DNA from: Yersinia rohdei ATCC 43380
GTDB taxonomy: Bacteria; Pseudomonadota; Gammaproteobacteria; Enterobacterales; Enterobacteriaceae
Assembly: GCF_000173775.1 (NCBI RefSeq)
Contig: NZ_ACCD01000024.1
Location: forward strand, 1 to 61,962
Direction of reading: 5' to 3'
Length of the DNA: 61,962 nt
Position numbers and translations under genes: made by a program. Numbering within the stretch: the stretch's first letter is position 1; the number at the start of each line of letters is the position of its first letter. The notes under the pieces were generated by a model. It made no database searches, was not told the DNA's origin, and saw nothing but the letters and a program-made list of their open reading frames with translations. This document shows, one piece after another, positions 50,540 to 61,950 of the stretch.

Positions 50540-53500
50540 TTAATCGGCATCATAACCCAGGTTTGGTGCTAACCAGCGCTCCACTTCTGCCACCGGCATC
50601 CCTTTGCGGGCGGCATAATCCTCAACCTGATCACGTTGAATCTGGGCCACAGCAAAGTATTTGCTCTCCGGATGGCTAAAATACCAGCCTGATACTGATG
50701 CTCCCGGCCACATGGCATAGGATTCAGTCAGTTTCATGCCAGTATGGGTTTCCACATCCAGTAACTGCCAGATTTGGCCTTTCTCCGTGTGTTCCGGGCA
50801 AGCAGGGTAACCCGGTGCCGGGCGAATTCCCTGATAGTTCTCACGCACCAGTTCTTCGTTGCTCAGATTTTCATTCGGCGCAAAACCCCAATACACTTTG
50901 CGCACCCGCTCATGCAGATATTCCGCAAAGGCTTCAGCCAGGCGGTCGGATAGCGCCTTAATCATGATTTTATTGTAATCATCATGTTGGGCATCATAAG
51001 CCTCGGCCAGCGCATCCTCTTCCAGCCCACCCGTGACGGCAAAAGCACCGAAATAATCCGCTTTACCACTGGATTTCGGCGCAACGTAATCCGCCAGGCA
51101 ATAATTCGGGAAGTCGGTTTTTTCAGTTTGCTGACGCAAATGATGGCTGACCACCAGCACCTCGTCGCGCCGCTCATCGCGATAAACCTCAATATCATCG
51201 CCAACACTGTTGGCCGGGAACAAGCCGACCACACCTTTTGGATGCAGCAAATCCTCCGCCGACAGCTTATCCAGCATTTCATTGGCCTCCACAAACAAGC
51301 GCTTGGCCTCTTCCCCGACCACTTCATCTTCCAGAATACGCGGATACTTACCCGCCAATGACCAGGTCATAAAGAATGGCGTCCAGTCGATGTAATTACG
51401 CAAGGTTTCGATGCTGGCTTCCACGGCTTGCACACCCAGTTTGTGTGCCACTGGCGGAGTATAATTCTCCCAATCGATTACCGTGTGGTTATCCCGAGCC
51501 GCCTGCAAGCTGACCGGTGGCGTGCGGGGCTTCTTGCGCGCATGTTGGATACGAACGGTTTCATATTCCTTGCGAGTTTTCGCCACAAAATCATCGCGTT
51601 GAGTCGCAGATAATAAAGCTGAAACCACACCGACACTGCGCGAGGCGTTAGAAACATAAGTGGTGGAGCCACTGTAGTTTTGCTCGATTTTAACTGCCGT
51701 GTGAGCCTTAGAGGTTGTCGCGCCGCCAATCAGCAATGGCAGAGTAAAGCCCTGGCGCTCCATCTCTTTCGCCACATTTACCATCTCATCCAGCGACGGC
51801 GTAATCAGGCCGGATAAGCCGATGATATCCACCTTTTCTTCCCGCGCAGTGCGCAAGATTTTTTCGGTCGGCACCATCACACCCAAATCGATAATTTCGT
51901 AGTTATTGCACTGCAACACCACACCGACAATATTTTTGCCGATATCGTGCACATCGCCTTTCACTGTCGCCAGCAAAATCTTGCCCGCTGTGGTGCCTTT
52001 TTCTTTGCTGGCCTCAATATAAGGCTCAAGATAGGCGACCGCCTGTTTCATCACTCGTGCAGATTTAACCACTTGCGGCAGGAACATTTTGCCCTCACCG
52101 AACAAGTCGCCCACCACATTCATACCGGCCATCAGCGGCCCTTCAATCACCTCTATAGGCCGGGCTGCTTGCTGACGAGCCTCTTCTGTGTCCAACTCGA
52201 TGAACTCGGTAATCCCTTTAACCAGCGAATATTCCAGGCGTTTCACTACTGGCCAGCCGCGCCATTCTGCTTGCTGAACCGCGATTTCATCACTTTTGCT
52301 GCCACGGTATTTTTCCGCCAAATCCAACAAACGTTCGGTGCTGTCATCACGACGATTAAGAATGACATCCTCAACCGCATTTCTCAGCTCGTCAGATAAA
52401 TCATCATAAATAGCTAACTGCCCGGCGTTGACGATCCCCATATCCATCCCATTACGAATCGCGTAATAGAGGAATACCGCGTGAATAGCTTCGCGCACCG
52501 GATCATTGCCACGGAAGGAGAAAGACACGTTGGAGACGCCACCAGAAATCATGGCGTGGGGGAGTTCAGCTTTGATATCTGCACAAGCTTCAATAAAATC
52601 AACAGCATAGTTGTTATGCTCGTCAATCCCGGTCGCGACGGCGAAGATATTCGGGTCGAAAATAATATCTTCTGGTGGGAAACCGACAGTCTCGGTCAGG
52701 ATTTTATAGGCGCGGCGGCAAATTTCGATTTTACGGGCGCGGGTATCAGCCTGGCCCTGCTCATCAAATGCCATCACCACCATCGCGGCACCATAGCGGC
52801 GCACCAGTTTGGCATGATGGATAAAGGCGGCTTCGCCCTCTTTCATCGAAATGGAGTTTACAATGCCTTTGCCCTGAATACATTTAAGGCCTTTTTCGAT
52901 GACATCCCACTTGGAGGAGTCAATCATAATCGGCACTCGGGCAATATCAGGTTCGCCGGCAATCAGGTTAAGAAAGCGCACCATCGCGGCCTCGGCATCA
53001 AGCATACCCTCATCCATATTGATATCGATGATTTGCGCGCCACTCTCAACCTGTTGGCGAGCAACATCCAGTGCCTCGCCATATTTATCTTCTTTTATCA
53101 GCCGCTTAAACCGGGCCGAGCCGGTGACGTTAGTCCGCTCGCCGACGTTAACAAACAATGTATTGGCATCAATGGTCAGCGGTTCCAGCCCAGCCAAACG
53201 GCAAGCTACCGGAATATCCGGCAATGGCCGAGGTGCAACTCCGGCAACAGCTTTAACCATCGCGGCAATATGGCGGGGTGTTGTGCCGCAGCAACCCCCC
53301 ACAATATTCAAAAATCCAGCCCGCGCCCACTCGCCAATCTGCTCTGCCATCTCTTTGGCTTCCAGATCGTATTCACCAAAAGCATTAGGTAAGCCGGCAT
53401 TGGGGTGCGCACTGACATAATATTCAGAAATGCGCGATAACTCAGAGACATATTGACGTAACTCATCTGGCCCCAAAGCACAGTTCAGGCCAAAAGAAAG

Positions 53501-54235
53501 CGGTTTAACGTGGCGCAGAGAGTTATAAAAAGCTTCGGTGGTTTGGCCGGACAAGGTGCGGCCAGAGGCATCTGTAATGGTGCCAGAAATCATCACCGGC
53601 AACAGCACACCCAAGGCTTCAAATTCAGTTTCTACCGCGAAAGTCGCGGCTTTGGCATTCAGGGTATCAAAGACCGTTTCAATCATAATCAGATCAACAC
53701 CGCCCTCAATCAGCGCGCGGGTTGATTCACGATAAGCTTCAACCAATTGATCAAAACTGACATTACGGAAAGCCGGGTCGTTAACTTTAGGTGAAATAGA
53801 CGCGGTGCGGTTGGTCGGCCCAAGCACCCCAGCAACATAACGTGGTTTTTCAGGGGTGCGGGCAGTCCATTCATCCGCACAGATACGGGCCAGGCGGGCA
53901 GCTTCAAAGTTAATCTCAGCTGACAGTGACTCCATCTGATAATCCGCCATTGCAATGGTGGTGGAGTTAAAGGTATTGGTTTCGAGAATATCAGCGCCCG
54001 CTTCAAGATAGGCATTATGAATAGCAATAATGACTTCCGGCTTGGAAAGCACCAATAAGTCATTGTTGCCCTTCAGATCACTGGGCCAATCAGCAAAACG
54101 CGCACCACGATAATCGGCCTCATCCAATTGATAGCTCTGAATCATCGTACCCATACCACCATCCAGCACTAAGATCCGCTGTGCCAACTGCTGGTGTAAT
54201 TCCTCAACCTTTTTCTTTGTTATTGTATCCACCAC
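50540..54235 (-). CDS. metH: Cobalamin-dependent methionine synthase
   Basis: This cytosolic enzyme transfers a methyl group from methyltetrahydrofolate to homocysteine through methylcobalamin. It has 1231 residues (E. coli 1227) in the standard order. The homocysteine barrel (about 1-330) ends with the zinc-binding GGCCGTTP. The pterin domain (about 355-620) has [11 protein letters not shown]. The B12 domain (about 650-900) has [11 protein letters not shown], whose His ligates cobalt. The activation domain (about 900-1231) has [11 protein letters not shown] for S-adenosylmethionine. The start is a GTG pair behind AGAGG (54235 or 54232). It diverges from iclR, as in E. coli. Confidence 0.98.
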   Translation of the reverse strand: MVDTITKKKVEELHQQLAQRILVLDGGMGTMIQSYQLDEADYRGARFADWPSDLKGNNDLLVLSKPEVIIAIHNAYLEAGADILETNTFNSTTIAMADYQMESLSAEINFEAARLARICADEWTARTPEKPRYVAGVLGPTNRTASISPKVNDPAFRNVSFDQLVEAYRESTRALIEGGVDLIMIETVFDTLNAKAATFAVETEFEALGVLLPVMISGTITDASGRTLSGQTTEAFYNSLRHVKPLSFGLNCALGPDELRQYVSELSRISEYYVSAHPNAGLPNAFGEYDLEAKEMAEQIGEWARAGFLNIVGGCCGTTPRHIAAMVKAVAGVAPRPLPDIPVACRLAGLEPLTIDANTLFVNVGERTNVTGSARFKRLIKEDKYGEALDVARQQVESGAQIIDINMDEGMLDAEAAMVRFLNLIAGEPDIARVPIMIDSSKWDVIEKGLKCIQGKGIVNSISMKEGEAAFIHHAKLVRRYGAAMVVMAFDEQGQADTRARKIEICRRAYKILTETVGFPPEDIIFDPNIFAVATGIDEHNNYAVDFIEACADIKAELPHAMISGGVSNVSFSFRGNDPVREAIHAVFLYYAIRNGMDMGIVNAGQLAIYDDLSDELRNAVEDVILNRRDDSTERLLDLAEKYRGSKSDEIAVQQAEWRGWPVVKRLEYSLVKGITEFIELDTEEARQQAARPIEVIEGPLMAGMNVVGDLFGEGKMFLPQVVKSARVMKQAVAYLEPYIEASKEKGTTAGKILLATVKGDVHDIGKNIVGVVLQCNNYEIIDLGVMVPTEKILRTAREEKVDIIGLSGLITPSLDEMVNVAKEMERQGFTLPLLIGGATTSKAHTAVKIEQNYSGSTTYVSNASRSVGVVSALLSATQRDDFVAKTRKEYETVRIQHARKKPRTPPVSLQAARDNHTVIDWENYTPPVAHKLGVQAVEASIETLRNYIDWTPFFMTWSLAGKYPRILEDEVVGEEAKRLFVEANEMLDKLSAEDLLHPKGVVGLFPANSVGDDIEVYRDERRDEVLVVSHHLRQQTEKTDFPNYCLADYVAPKSSGKADYFGAFAVTGGLEEDALAEAYDAQHDDYNKIMIKALSDRLAEAFAEYLHERVRKVYWGFAPNENLSNEELVRENYQGIRPAPGYPACPEHTEKGQIWQLLDVETHTGMKLTESYAMWPGASVSGWYFSHPESKYFAVAQIQRDQVEDYAARKGMPVAEVERWLAPNLGYDAD

Positions 54236-54305
54236 TGTCGCCTCTTTACCCTGTTACCTTGCCATTATCCGACGTTTTTTGGTCGTTTATTCGTATCAGA
54301 CATGC

Positions 54306-54382
54306 TGAAAAATGATTCATTCGACAAGTCAGTCTGACATCCTAGCACAAGTTACCAACCTAATGAGTCAACTCACAGTTGA
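54306..54382. promoter_or_regulatory. Palindromes in the metH-iclR divergent region
   Basis: TGAA-N6-TTCA at 54306-54319 resembles a MetR site (TGAA-N5-TTCA) but has one extra spacer base. TCAACT-CAC-AGTTGA at 54368-54382 is a perfect inverted repeat without an assigned regulator. Both sit 70-150 bp upstream of metH. Confidence 0.35.
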
Positions 54383-54452
54383 GACTTTTTCAGGTAGCAA
54401 AACCCACTCATCGGATGAGCATTTCTGACTGTTTACATGCATAATTGAAAAA

Positions 54453-54467
54453 CGAAAATGAATTCCA
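54453..54467. promoter_or_regulatory. Candidate IclR operator upstream of iclR
   Basis: CGAAAATGAATTCCA matches the IclR pattern TGGAAATNATTTCCA at 12 of 15 positions and ends 24 bp upstream of the iclR start. Autorepression of iclR is known in E. coli, which fits. Confidence 0.55.
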
Positions 54468-54491
54468 TAAAAATACCAGAGAGGTTGATTC

Positions 54492-55331
54492 ATGGCGTTA
54501 CCGATCCCGGTCAAAAGGGGCAAGAAACCCAAAGCAGCCGCGCAAACTACCCCTGCGGTAACTGGTCAGGTTCAATCATTGACTCGTGGGCTAAAATTAC
54601 TGGAATATATTTCCGAAGCGCAAGGAAGTGTGGCACTCACTGATTTAGCGCAACAGGCGGGTTTACCTAACTCTACCACTCATCGCCTGTTAACCACGAT
54701 GCAGCAGCAAGGTTTTGTTCGCCAGGTAGGGGATTTGGGCCTGTGGACGATGGGCGCTCACGCCTTTATTGTTGGCAGTAGTTTTTTGCAAAGCCGCAAT
54801 TTGCTGGCAATGGTTCACCCCATGCTACGGCGTCTGATGGATGAGTCCGGCGAAACTGTCAATTTGGCGGTGCTGGATCACAGTGATTATCAAGCCATTA
54901 TTATCGACCAAGTGCAATGCACCGCGCTGATGCGTATGTCTGCACCTATTGGCGGTAAGCTACCTATGCATGCTTCTGGGGCGGGAAAAGCCTTTCTGTC
55001 AACCTTGCCAGACGACCAGTTGGTGCAGCTTTTACATAAAAAAGGCCTGCATGCCTATACCCAGCATACACGGACGAATCCCAGCAGCTTAAAAGAAAAT
55101 CTGGCCTTAATTCGCAAGCAAGGCTATTCATTTGATGATGAAGAACATGCCCTCGGCCTGCGCTGTATTGCCGCCTGTTTGTTCGATGAACACCATGAAG
55201 CCTTTGCCGCTATCTCTATTTCCGGCCCTGTATCGCGTATCACCGACGATCGCGTAACCGAACTTGGTGCACTCGTTATTCATGCCGCAAAAGAAATTAC
55301 CCAATCCTATGGCGGGGGTAATAGGAGTTAG
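54492..55331 (+). CDS. iclR: Acetate operon repressor IclR
   Basis: This transcriptional repressor controls the glyoxylate bypass operon and itself. The 279 residues start with a basic N-terminal arm, then a winged helix (LTRGLKLLEYISEAQGSVALTDLAQQAGLPNSTTHRLLTTM, about 32-75) and an effector-binding GAF-like domain (about 95-270). The latter has MHASGAGKAFLS and FDDEEHALGLRCIAACLFD. The start follows GAGAGG. It is next to aceK and metH, as in E. coli, but convergent with aceK here. Confidence 0.96.
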   Translation: MALPIPVKRGKKPKAAAQTTPAVTGQVQSLTRGLKLLEYISEAQGSVALTDLAQQAGLPNSTTHRLLTTMQQQGFVRQVGDLGLWTMGAHAFIVGSSFLQSRNLLAMVHPMLRRLMDESGETVNLAVLDHSDYQAIIIDQVQCTALMRMSAPIGGKLPMHASGAGKAFLSTLPDDQLVQLLHKKGLHAYTQHTRTNPSSLKENLALIRKQGYSFDDEEHALGLRCIAACLFDEHHEAFAAISISGPVSRITDDRVTELGALVIHAAKEITQSYGGGNRS

Positions 55332-55522
55332 ATGAATAACAAGGTTAATGTCGGGCAGAGAACACAGACTTCATAAAGACGCCTGTCGGCTTGAACCGCG
55401 CCGCTTGGCGCGGACGCCGGAGGATTTCGAGCACTACCAAATCCGTGCAGTAACAATTAATCATACCAAAACAAGGTGTTGCGAGCACAGCACAACACCA
55501 GAATCCAAACGCGCAGTCGCCG

Positions 55523-57250
55523 CTAACTGATCACCCGCTGGGAAAAACGCTGCTTACGCCGATAGGCAAAAACATCCTCCACATGCCCATCCCGGATACG
55601 TTGCTGCAAACTGCGCCAATAACTGGCATGGAATAAGTCACTGTGCATTTCTTCAAAACAGCGCCTAATTTGCGGATCTGTGCAGAGAAAATGACGAAAC
55701 TCCTCAGGAAAAACATCATTGGGCGACACGCTATACCAGGGCTCACTTGCCAGCTCATCTTCCGGATAACGTGCAGGAGGAATATCGCGGAAATTCACCT
55801 CTGTCATATAACAAATTTCATCATAATCGTAGAACACCACACGGCCATGCCGGGTGACGCCAAAGTTCTTAAATAACATATCACCGGGGAAAATATTTGC
55901 CGCAGCCAGCTGTTTGATGGCATTGCCATATTCCTCGATAGCATCTTTTAATTGCTGATCATTGGCCTGCTCCATATAGAGATTCAATGGCGTCATCCGC
56001 CGCTCCATATACAGGTGTTTAATGATGATTTTCTCACCGACCTCTTCCAGTTTTTCCGGCACTTCCCGCTGCAACTCGGCCAGCAGTTCAGGGCTGATGC
56101 GATGCTTATCAATTACAAAATTCTCATACTCTTGGGTATCCGCCATGCGGCCTACCCGATCGTGTTCCTTAACTAATTGATAGCATTCTAAAACCCGCGC
56201 CTGACTCACTTCTTTTTGCGGTGCAAACTGGTCTTTAATCACCTTAAACACGCGGTCAAATGACGCCAGGGTAAAGACCAGCATCACCATGCCTTTGACC
56301 CCCGGCGCGATAATAAACTGCTCGCTGGATTGATGAACAAAAGTCAGGTATTCACGATAACTTTCTGTTTTGCCGTGCTTTTGGCAGCCAATCGCCATAT
56401 ACAATTCAGCAGTCGATTTACTGGGTAATATTTCCCGCAGCCATTCCACCAGCGCCGCTGGCAAAGGCGCATACACCATAAAGTAGGAGCGAGCAAAACC
56501 AAATACGATGCTGGCCTCAGCCTTGCTGGTGAGGCAGGTATCAATAAATAGTGCGCCCGCTTCATTGTGATGGATAGGCAGCAGGAATGGATATACGCCG
56601 TCCGCCAGCCGCAACTTCCCCACCAACCAAGCGGCTTTATTGCGGTAAAACAGCTCATTAGCTATTTGAAAACGCGCCTCAGAAAGCTGGGCCTGCGTAA
56701 ATATTTGCAGCAAAGCAGAGACAATATAATCAATGTCGCGAGGGAGATTCTCCCAAGGTAAGCGCAGAGGTAAATCACTGAGTACCGCCTGCAACATGCG
56801 ACTCAAATCCCCCTTTGGTGCAAAATCACGCGCCAAAGGCCGTGGGATCTCACGGAAACGCCGCTGTGGCTGTGAACTAAAAACAAATAATTTATCGGCT
56901 GTTAAATCGCGATGTTTGAATAGGCGGCAATACACTGAATTAAAAAAACTTTCGGCAATTTCAAAGCGCGGATAATCCGGTAACAAGCCGGTGTAAATCT
57001 CTTTTACCCGCGCCAGAAATTCGGCATCAAAACAGCGCTGGTCGGTAATGTGCTTTAGTTGCTCCACAACCAATCCCACATGATGGTCGTAGAGATGAAT
57101 TCGCTTTTTCATCGCCTGCTGTACCGCTTGCCAGTCTGCCTGTTCAAAACGATGTTGGGCACCGGCAGTGACCTCCAAAAAGCGACCATATTGAGCATCA
57201 AATCCCTGCAAAATTGTTTGGGCGATTAATTGTTCCAGCTTTGCCACCAT
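55523..57250 (-). CDS. aceK: Isocitrate dehydrogenase kinase/phosphatase
   Basis: This bifunctional enzyme phosphorylates isocitrate dehydrogenase to divert isocitrate into the glyoxylate bypass, and reverses it. ATG 57250 gives 575 residues (E. coli 578), starting [28 protein letters not shown]. An in-frame upstream start would add 18 unrelated residues from within the intercistronic hairpin. The nucleotide-binding [16 protein letters not shown] (about residue 320) and the catalytic-domain segment [23 protein letters not shown] (about 460) are present. It is the last gene of aceB-aceA-aceK, separated from aceA by a stable hairpin. Confidence 0.96.
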   Translation of the reverse strand: MVAKLEQLIAQTILQGFDAQYGRFLEVTAGAQHRFEQADWQAVQQAMKKRIHLYDHHVGLVVEQLKHITDQRCFDAEFLARVKEIYTGLLPDYPRFEIAESFFNSVYCRLFKHRDLTADKLFVFSSQPQRRFREIPRPLARDFAPKGDLSRMLQAVLSDLPLRLPWENLPRDIDYIVSALLQIFTQAQLSEARFQIANELFYRNKAAWLVGKLRLADGVYPFLLPIHHNEAGALFIDTCLTSKAEASIVFGFARSYFMVYAPLPAALVEWLREILPSKSTAELYMAIGCQKHGKTESYREYLTFVHQSSEQFIIAPGVKGMVMLVFTLASFDRVFKVIKDQFAPQKEVSQARVLECYQLVKEHDRVGRMADTQEYENFVIDKHRISPELLAELQREVPEKLEEVGEKIIIKHLYMERRMTPLNLYMEQANDQQLKDAIEEYGNAIKQLAAANIFPGDMLFKNFGVTRHGRVVFYDYDEICYMTEVNFRDIPPARYPEDELASEPWYSVSPNDVFPEEFRHFLCTDPQIRRCFEEMHSDLFHASYWRSLQQRIRDGHVEDVFAYRRKQRFSQRVIS

Positions 57251-57274
57251 ATGCACCCCCAGCCCTACGGAACA

Positions 57275-57294
57275 GAGCCTGCATAAGCAGGCTC
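57275..57294 (-). other. Hairpin between aceA and aceK
   Basis: GAGCCTGC and GCAGGCTC form a perfect 8-bp stem with a 4-nt loop in the 76-bp aceA-aceK gap. In E. coli, structures at this site lower aceK expression relative to aceBA. The same role is inferred. Confidence 0.75.
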
Positions 57295-57326
57295 CTGATA
57301 ACACTCACGTTTACTGAATCAGCAGG

Positions 57327-58634
57327 TTAAAACTGCTGCTCTTCCGTCGAGCCAGTCAAGGCCGTCACTGAGGATTCGCCCCCCTGAATGATATTGGTGA
57401 CTTTATCAAAGTAACCAGTACCCACTTCTTGCTGATGAGAAGCAAAAGTATATCCGCGCTCAACAGAGGCAAATTCTGGCTGCTGGACTTTCTCAACATA
57501 ATGTTTCATGCCCTCGCCCTGCGCATAAGCATGGGCCAAATCGAACATGTTGAACCACATGCTGTGAATACCCGCGAGGGTAATAAACTGGTATTTGTAG
57601 CCCATAGCAGCCAGATCATCCTGGAAGCTGGCAATTTGCTGGTCGGTCAGATTCTTTTTCCAGTTAAATGATGGCGAACAGTTATAAGCCAATAATTTTC
57701 CTGGGAATTTAGCATGAACCGCGTCGGCAAAACGTTTGGCTAAGGCTAAATCTGGCGTCGAGGTTTCGCACCACACCAAATCAGCATAAGGAGCATAAGC
57801 CAGGCCACGGCTGATGGCCTGTTCAATGCCGGCATGGGTGCGGAAAAACCCTTCCGGAGTGCGCTCGCCGGTAATAAATTCGCTGTCATAAGGATCACAA
57901 TCTGATGTCAGTAAATCTGCGGCATCCGCATCGGTGCGCGCAATCAGTAAGGTGGGCACGCCCAGCACATCTGCCGCTAAGCGGGCGGCAACCAACTTCT
58001 GAATTGCTTCTTGAGTCGGAACCAACACTTTCCCGCCCATATGACCACATTTCTTCACCGCGGCCAGTTGGTCTTCAAAATGCACCCCTGCGGCACCGGC
58101 TTCAATCATGGCTTTCATCAATTCAAATGCATTCAACACGCCACCAAAACCAGCTTCAGCATCCGCTACAATTGGCAGAAAATAGTCGGTATAGCCTTTG
58201 CTACCTGGCTCAATATTATTCGACCACTGAATCTGATCCGCACGGCGGAAACTGTTATTAATACGTTTGACCACTGCGGGAACGGAGTCCACCGGGTACA
58301 AAGACTGATCCGGATACATGCTGGAGGCGGTATTGGCATCAGCTGCTACCTGCCAGCCCGACAGGTAAATGGCCTCAACACCGGCCTTCGCCTGTTGTAA
58401 TGCCTGGCCACCCGTTAATGCCCCCAGACAATTGATATAACCTTTGCGGGCTTTGCCATGCAGTAATTCCCATAACTTTTGTGCGCCGTGCTGCGCCAAT
58501 GTGCATTCCGGGTTCACCGAGCCACGCAATTTGATCACTTCTTCGGCACTATAGGGGCGGGTAATTCCCTTCCAGCGCGGTGATTGCCATTCTTGTTCCA
58601 ATTGCTGAATTTGTTGAGTACGAGAGGTTGTCAT
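57327..58634 (-). CDS. aceA: Isocitrate lyase
   Basis: This glyoxylate-bypass enzyme splits isocitrate into glyoxylate and succinate. The length of 435 is as in E. coli. The catalytic loop [11 protein letters not shown] (Cys about 195) is intact, with [16 protein letters not shown] before it and SWxxS-type residues in CSPSFNWKK. It lies between aceB and aceK in the same direction; the gap to aceB is 30 bp. Confidence 0.98.
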   Translation of the reverse strand: MTTSRTQQIQQLEQEWQSPRWKGITRPYSAEEVIKLRGSVNPECTLAQHGAQKLWELLHGKARKGYINCLGALTGGQALQQAKAGVEAIYLSGWQVAADANTASSMYPDQSLYPVDSVPAVVKRINNSFRRADQIQWSNNIEPGSKGYTDYFLPIVADAEAGFGGVLNAFELMKAMIEAGAAGVHFEDQLAAVKKCGHMGGKVLVPTQEAIQKLVAARLAADVLGVPTLLIARTDADAADLLTSDCDPYDSEFITGERTPEGFFRTHAGIEQAISRGLAYAPYADLVWCETSTPDLALAKRFADAVHAKFPGKLLAYNCSPSFNWKKNLTDQQIASFQDDLAAMGYKYQFITLAGIHSMWFNMFDLAHAYAQGEGMKHYVEKVQQPEFASVERGYTFASHQQEVGTGYFDKVTNIIQGGESSVTALTGSTEEQQF

Positions 58635-58664
58635 GGTGTTCTACCTTATTATTAATTTGTAGGG

Positions 58665-60263
58665 TTATGCCAGCAGCGCGTAGCCTGGCAACGTCAGGAA
58701 GTCGATAAGCTCGTCTTGTGTTGTAATGCGTTCCATCAGGCGCGCAGCTTCTTCAAACCGCCCTCCCTCAAAACGCTCGGTGCCAAGTTCAAGCTTCACT
58801 ACCTGCATTTCTTCACTCAACATGCTGCGGAACAATTCTTTCGTCACCGTCTGGCCATTACTCAAGCTTTTCTGGTGATGTATCCATTGCCAAATAGAAG
58901 TCCGGGAAATCTCAGCCGTCGCGGCATCTTCCATCAAGCCATAAATCGGCACACAACCATTGCCCGATATCCAAGCTTCGATGTATTGCACCGCCACACG
59001 AATATTGGCGCGCATCCCTTCCTCGGTGCGCTCCCCCGTGCACGGCTCTAATAACTCGGCGGCAGTGATGGGTTTATCTTGCGCGCGAGTCACTGCTAAC
59101 TGATTAGGGCGGTCGCCCAATACACGGTTAAAAACCTCCATCACAGTATCGGCAAGCCCGGGGTGAGCAACCCATGTGCCATCGTGGCCATTGCTGGCTT
59201 CTAACTCTTTGTCAGCACGGACTTTATCCAATACCAATGCATTTTGAGCCGGGTCTTTATTAGGGATAAATGCCGCCATTCCTCCCATCGCCAAAGCCCC
59301 ACGTTTATGGCAGGTTTTGATCAGTAAGCGAGAATAAGCACTCAGGAATGGCTTAGTCATAGTGACCGATTGGCGGTCTGGCAACACCCGGTCGCCGTGG
59401 TTTTTGAGTGTTTTGATATAGCTGAAGATATAATCCCAGCGGCCGCAATTCAGTCCAACAATGTGGTGGCGCAGGTGATAAAGGATTTCATCCATTTGGA
59501 ATACCGCAGGCAATGTTTCAATTAACACGGTGGCCTTAATCGTGCCTTGCGGCAGATTAAAACGCTGCTCCGTGAAGCTGAATACATCACTCCACCAAGC
59601 GGCTTCCTGATAAGACTGCATCTTTGGCAAATAGAAATAAGGGCCACTGCCATTGGCAAGTAATTGCTTATAGTTATGGTAGAAATACAACGCAAAATCG
59701 AACAAGCCGCCGGGGATAGCTTCACCCTGCCACTTCACATGTTTTTCTGGCAAATGCAGACCGCGAACCCGAGCAATTAAGACTGCTGGATTGGGCTTTA
59801 GCTGATAAATTTTACCGGATTCATTGGTATATGAAATTGTGCCTTTTATCGCATCATACAAATTAATCTGGCCATCAATCACTTTATCCCAGCTTGGTGC
59901 GAGTGAATCTTCAAAATCAGCCATAAAGACTTTTACGTTAGCATTGAGGGCATTAATCACCATTTTGCGCTCAACCGGCCCAGTAATCTCGACTCGGCGA
60001 TCTCTTAAGTCAGCAGGAATGCCTTTGATATTCCAATCACCATCACGAATGGAATTGGTTTCCGAAATAAAATCAGGTAAAGCGCCGTGATCAATGGCCT
60101 GCTGCCAAGATGCCCGTGCGGCAAGGAGTTCGCTACGTGATTTCGCAAATTTCACCACTAATTCAGCCAAAAATTCGATGGCTTCATCTGGTAAAACCTG
60201 TCGCTCTGCAGCATTAAAATGCTGGGTAAAAACTAACTCCGTGCCGACTAACTGTTGTGTCAT
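58665..60263 (-). CDS. aceB: Malate synthase A
   Basis: This enzyme condenses glyoxylate and acetyl-CoA to malate, the second bypass step. ATG 60263, behind AAGGGGAAAGG, gives 532 residues (E. coli 533); an in-frame start eight codons upstream is within the ribosome site. The active site stretches VGLNCGRWDYIFSYIKTLKNHGDRVLP and GMAAFIPNKDP, and EDAATAEISRTSIWQWIHH near residue 445, are as in malate synthase A. It leads the aceBAK operon, with a conserved IclR operator region upstream. Confidence 0.97.
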   Translation of the reverse strand: MTQQLVGTELVFTQHFNAAERQVLPDEAIEFLAELVVKFAKSRSELLAARASWQQAIDHGALPDFISETNSIRDGDWNIKGIPADLRDRRVEITGPVERKMVINALNANVKVFMADFEDSLAPSWDKVIDGQINLYDAIKGTISYTNESGKIYQLKPNPAVLIARVRGLHLPEKHVKWQGEAIPGGLFDFALYFYHNYKQLLANGSGPYFYLPKMQSYQEAAWWSDVFSFTEQRFNLPQGTIKATVLIETLPAVFQMDEILYHLRHHIVGLNCGRWDYIFSYIKTLKNHGDRVLPDRQSVTMTKPFLSAYSRLLIKTCHKRGALAMGGMAAFIPNKDPAQNALVLDKVRADKELEASNGHDGTWVAHPGLADTVMEVFNRVLGDRPNQLAVTRAQDKPITAAELLEPCTGERTEEGMRANIRVAVQYIEAWISGNGCVPIYGLMEDAATAEISRTSIWQWIHHQKSLSNGQTVTKELFRSMLSEEMQVVKLELGTERFEGGRFEEAARLMERITTQDELIDFLTLPGYALLA

Positions 60264-60420
60264 TGCCTTTCCCCTTCCCAATCTCACGACCTTTACCTCA
60301 ACGCTGACATAGCGTCACTCTTGGATTCGTATCGGGTATTGCGTTCCAACCGGAAATTTAAGGCTAGATTTTATGGTCAATTTTTACCCCGACAGGACTA
60401 AGAATAATCAATTAATTGCG

Positions 60421-60440
60421 AAAATCAAAAACGATTTCCA
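60421..60440 (-). promoter_or_regulatory. IclR operator region upstream of aceB
   Basis: On the - strand TGGAAATCGTTTTTGATTTT differs by one base from the E. coli aceB operator segment as I remember it. It lies about 160 bp upstream of the aceB start. The rest of the 405-bp aceB-metA gap is AT-rich, with no further recognised element except the metA hairpin. Confidence 0.8.
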
Positions 60441-60621
60441 TTTTTAATTAAAATATTTTTTTAATCTTTATTTATCATATTGTTAACATAACTTGATTGA
60501 CTTAATAGATAGGAATTGGCTTCCATTAGTTCATTTTTATTGAGGTAACTTATTGTTTCACAAAGAGATCAGACCAGTTTGGTCAGGATGAAATGGCCGT
60601 TATTTGAAGAGGAAATTGAGA

Positions 60622-60644
60622 GGCGGCCTCGATTCAGCCGCCTT
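60622..60644 (-). terminator. Probable transcript-end hairpin of metA
   Basis: The stem AGGCGGC / GCCGCCT with a 9-nt loop lies 25 bp after the metA stop. The T tract on the - strand is weak. Confidence 0.5.
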
Positions 60645-60668
60645 TATTAACATTTGAAGGGGAGGAAA

Positions 60669-61598
60669 TCAGTCGAGAGTAGGATTCATATGGCTCAAAT
60701 CAAATGGCGTGATTTGGTAAACATAGTAGTTCAGCCAGTTGGCGAACAGCAGGTGCCCATGGCTGCGCCAGGATGCTTTTGGCGGTAAAGCAGCATCGTC
60801 ATTAGGAAAATAATTGAGTGGAATTTGCGGATTAAGGCCAGCGGCCAGATCTCGCTGATATTCTCCAGCCAGAGTATCCACATCATATTCAGGATGCCCA
60901 GTCACAAAGGCAACTCGCTTGTCTTTACTGGCAAACAGATAGGCTCCGGCCTCTTCAGATGAGACCAGAATATCTAAGTCAGCATATTGCTCGAGCACCT
61001 CAATAGGAAAATCTGCATAGCGGGAGTGGGGGGCCAGAAATGTCTCGTCGAAACCGCGAGTCAGGAGCGCCAATGGTTTCTCTGTTTGATGCTGATAAAT
61101 ACCGGAGAGCTTAGTCTCGCGCGTCATCTTAGGGATGCCATACAAGATATTTAATGCCGCCTGCACTGCCCAACACACAAATAGGGTCGAGGTAACGTGA
61201 TCTTTAGCCCAGGCGATAATACGCTCAATCTGTGGCCAATATGCAACATCACAGAAATCAACCAAGCCCAAAGGAGCACCTGTCACAATCAAGCCATCAA
61301 AATTCTGCTCTTGGATGTCTTCAAAGTCGCAATAAAAGTTGTTGAGATGCTCAGCAGGGGTATTTTTTGATTCACGGCTATCAATCCGCAGTAATTGAAT
61401 ATCAATCTGTAACGGCGAGTTAGAAAGTAAACGCAGGAATTGATTTTCCGTTTCGATTTTTTTAGGCATTAGATTCAAAACCAACACCTTCAGGGGACGA
61501 ATTTCCTGAGTTTTTGCACGTGATGAAGTCATGACAAAGACATTCTCATTGCGCAAGAAACTCACCGCTGGTAATTCATCAGGAACCCGAATTGGCAT
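60669..61598 (-). CDS. metA: Homoserine O-succinyltransferase
   Basis: This first committed enzyme of methionine synthesis succinylates homoserine with succinyl-CoA. The 309 residues match E. coli MetA (309). The triad residues are visible: Cys in LFVCWAVQA (about 142), His in VTGHPEYD (about 235) and the nearby Glu237. It starts with [24 protein letters not shown] three-unit MetJ box lies upstream. It is next to aceB, as in E. coli. Confidence 0.98.
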   Translation of the reverse strand: MPIRVPDELPAVSFLRNENVFVMTSSRAKTQEIRPLKVLVLNLMPKKIETENQFLRLLSNSPLQIDIQLLRIDSRESKNTPAEHLNNFYCDFEDIQEQNFDGLIVTGAPLGLVDFCDVAYWPQIERIIAWAKDHVTSTLFVCWAVQAALNILYGIPKMTRETKLSGIYQHQTEKPLALLTRGFDETFLAPHSRYADFPIEVLEQYADLDILVSSEEAGAYLFASKDKRVAFVTGHPEYDVDTLAGEYQRDLAAGLNPQIPLNYFPNDDAALPPKASWRSHGHLLFANWLNYYVYQITPFDLSHMNPTLD

Positions 61599-61623
61599 GC
61601 CTATATCCTCAATATATCCATTT

Positions 61624-61647
61624 ATACGTTTAGACTTCTAGATGCCT
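61624..61647 (-). promoter_or_regulatory. MetJ operator upstream of metA
   Basis: Three adjacent 8-mers follow the met-box AGACGTCT: ATACGTTT (6/8) at 61624, AGACTTCT (7/8) at 61632 and AGATGCCT (6/8) at 61640. They begin 26 bp upstream of the metA start. Tandem units in register are diagnostic of MetJ binding. Confidence 0.85.
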
Positions 61648-61926
61648 GAAGATAGCGGTTTTTTGCGATAAAGTCGAGAGTTCTGCAACAACCTGAAAAT
61701 AATTCATTGAGGAAATATCAAAATTCACTGTGTCGTAAAAAATTTATGTTCATTTTATATGCTGTAAAAATACAAAAATCCGCTGTATTAACAGAGGGCT
61801 TCAATAACTATTTACCGGATTTTAATAGATTATGCTAAAAATGGTCGAGATCAGGATGATAAGGACATCCACTATAACCAACTAGCTGTTTATTGATGAT
61901 TTTTACTGAATAGCAGAAAAGCAAAA

Positions 61927-61950
61927 ACCCCACGCTTTTGGCATGGGGTC
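61927..61950 (-). terminator. Intrinsic terminator of a leftward gene beyond the window
   Basis: On the - strand ACCCCATGC / GCGTGGGGT (with a G-U pair) is followed by TTTTTGC. It must end a transcript that comes from the right edge. Between it and metA (61648-61926) only AT-rich DNA is seen. Confidence 0.8.

Noticed and set aside
52481-53392. 303-residue open frame antisense to metH
   Set aside because: metH is complete and strongly conserved on the other strand; the antisense frame has no similarity and arises from codon bias.
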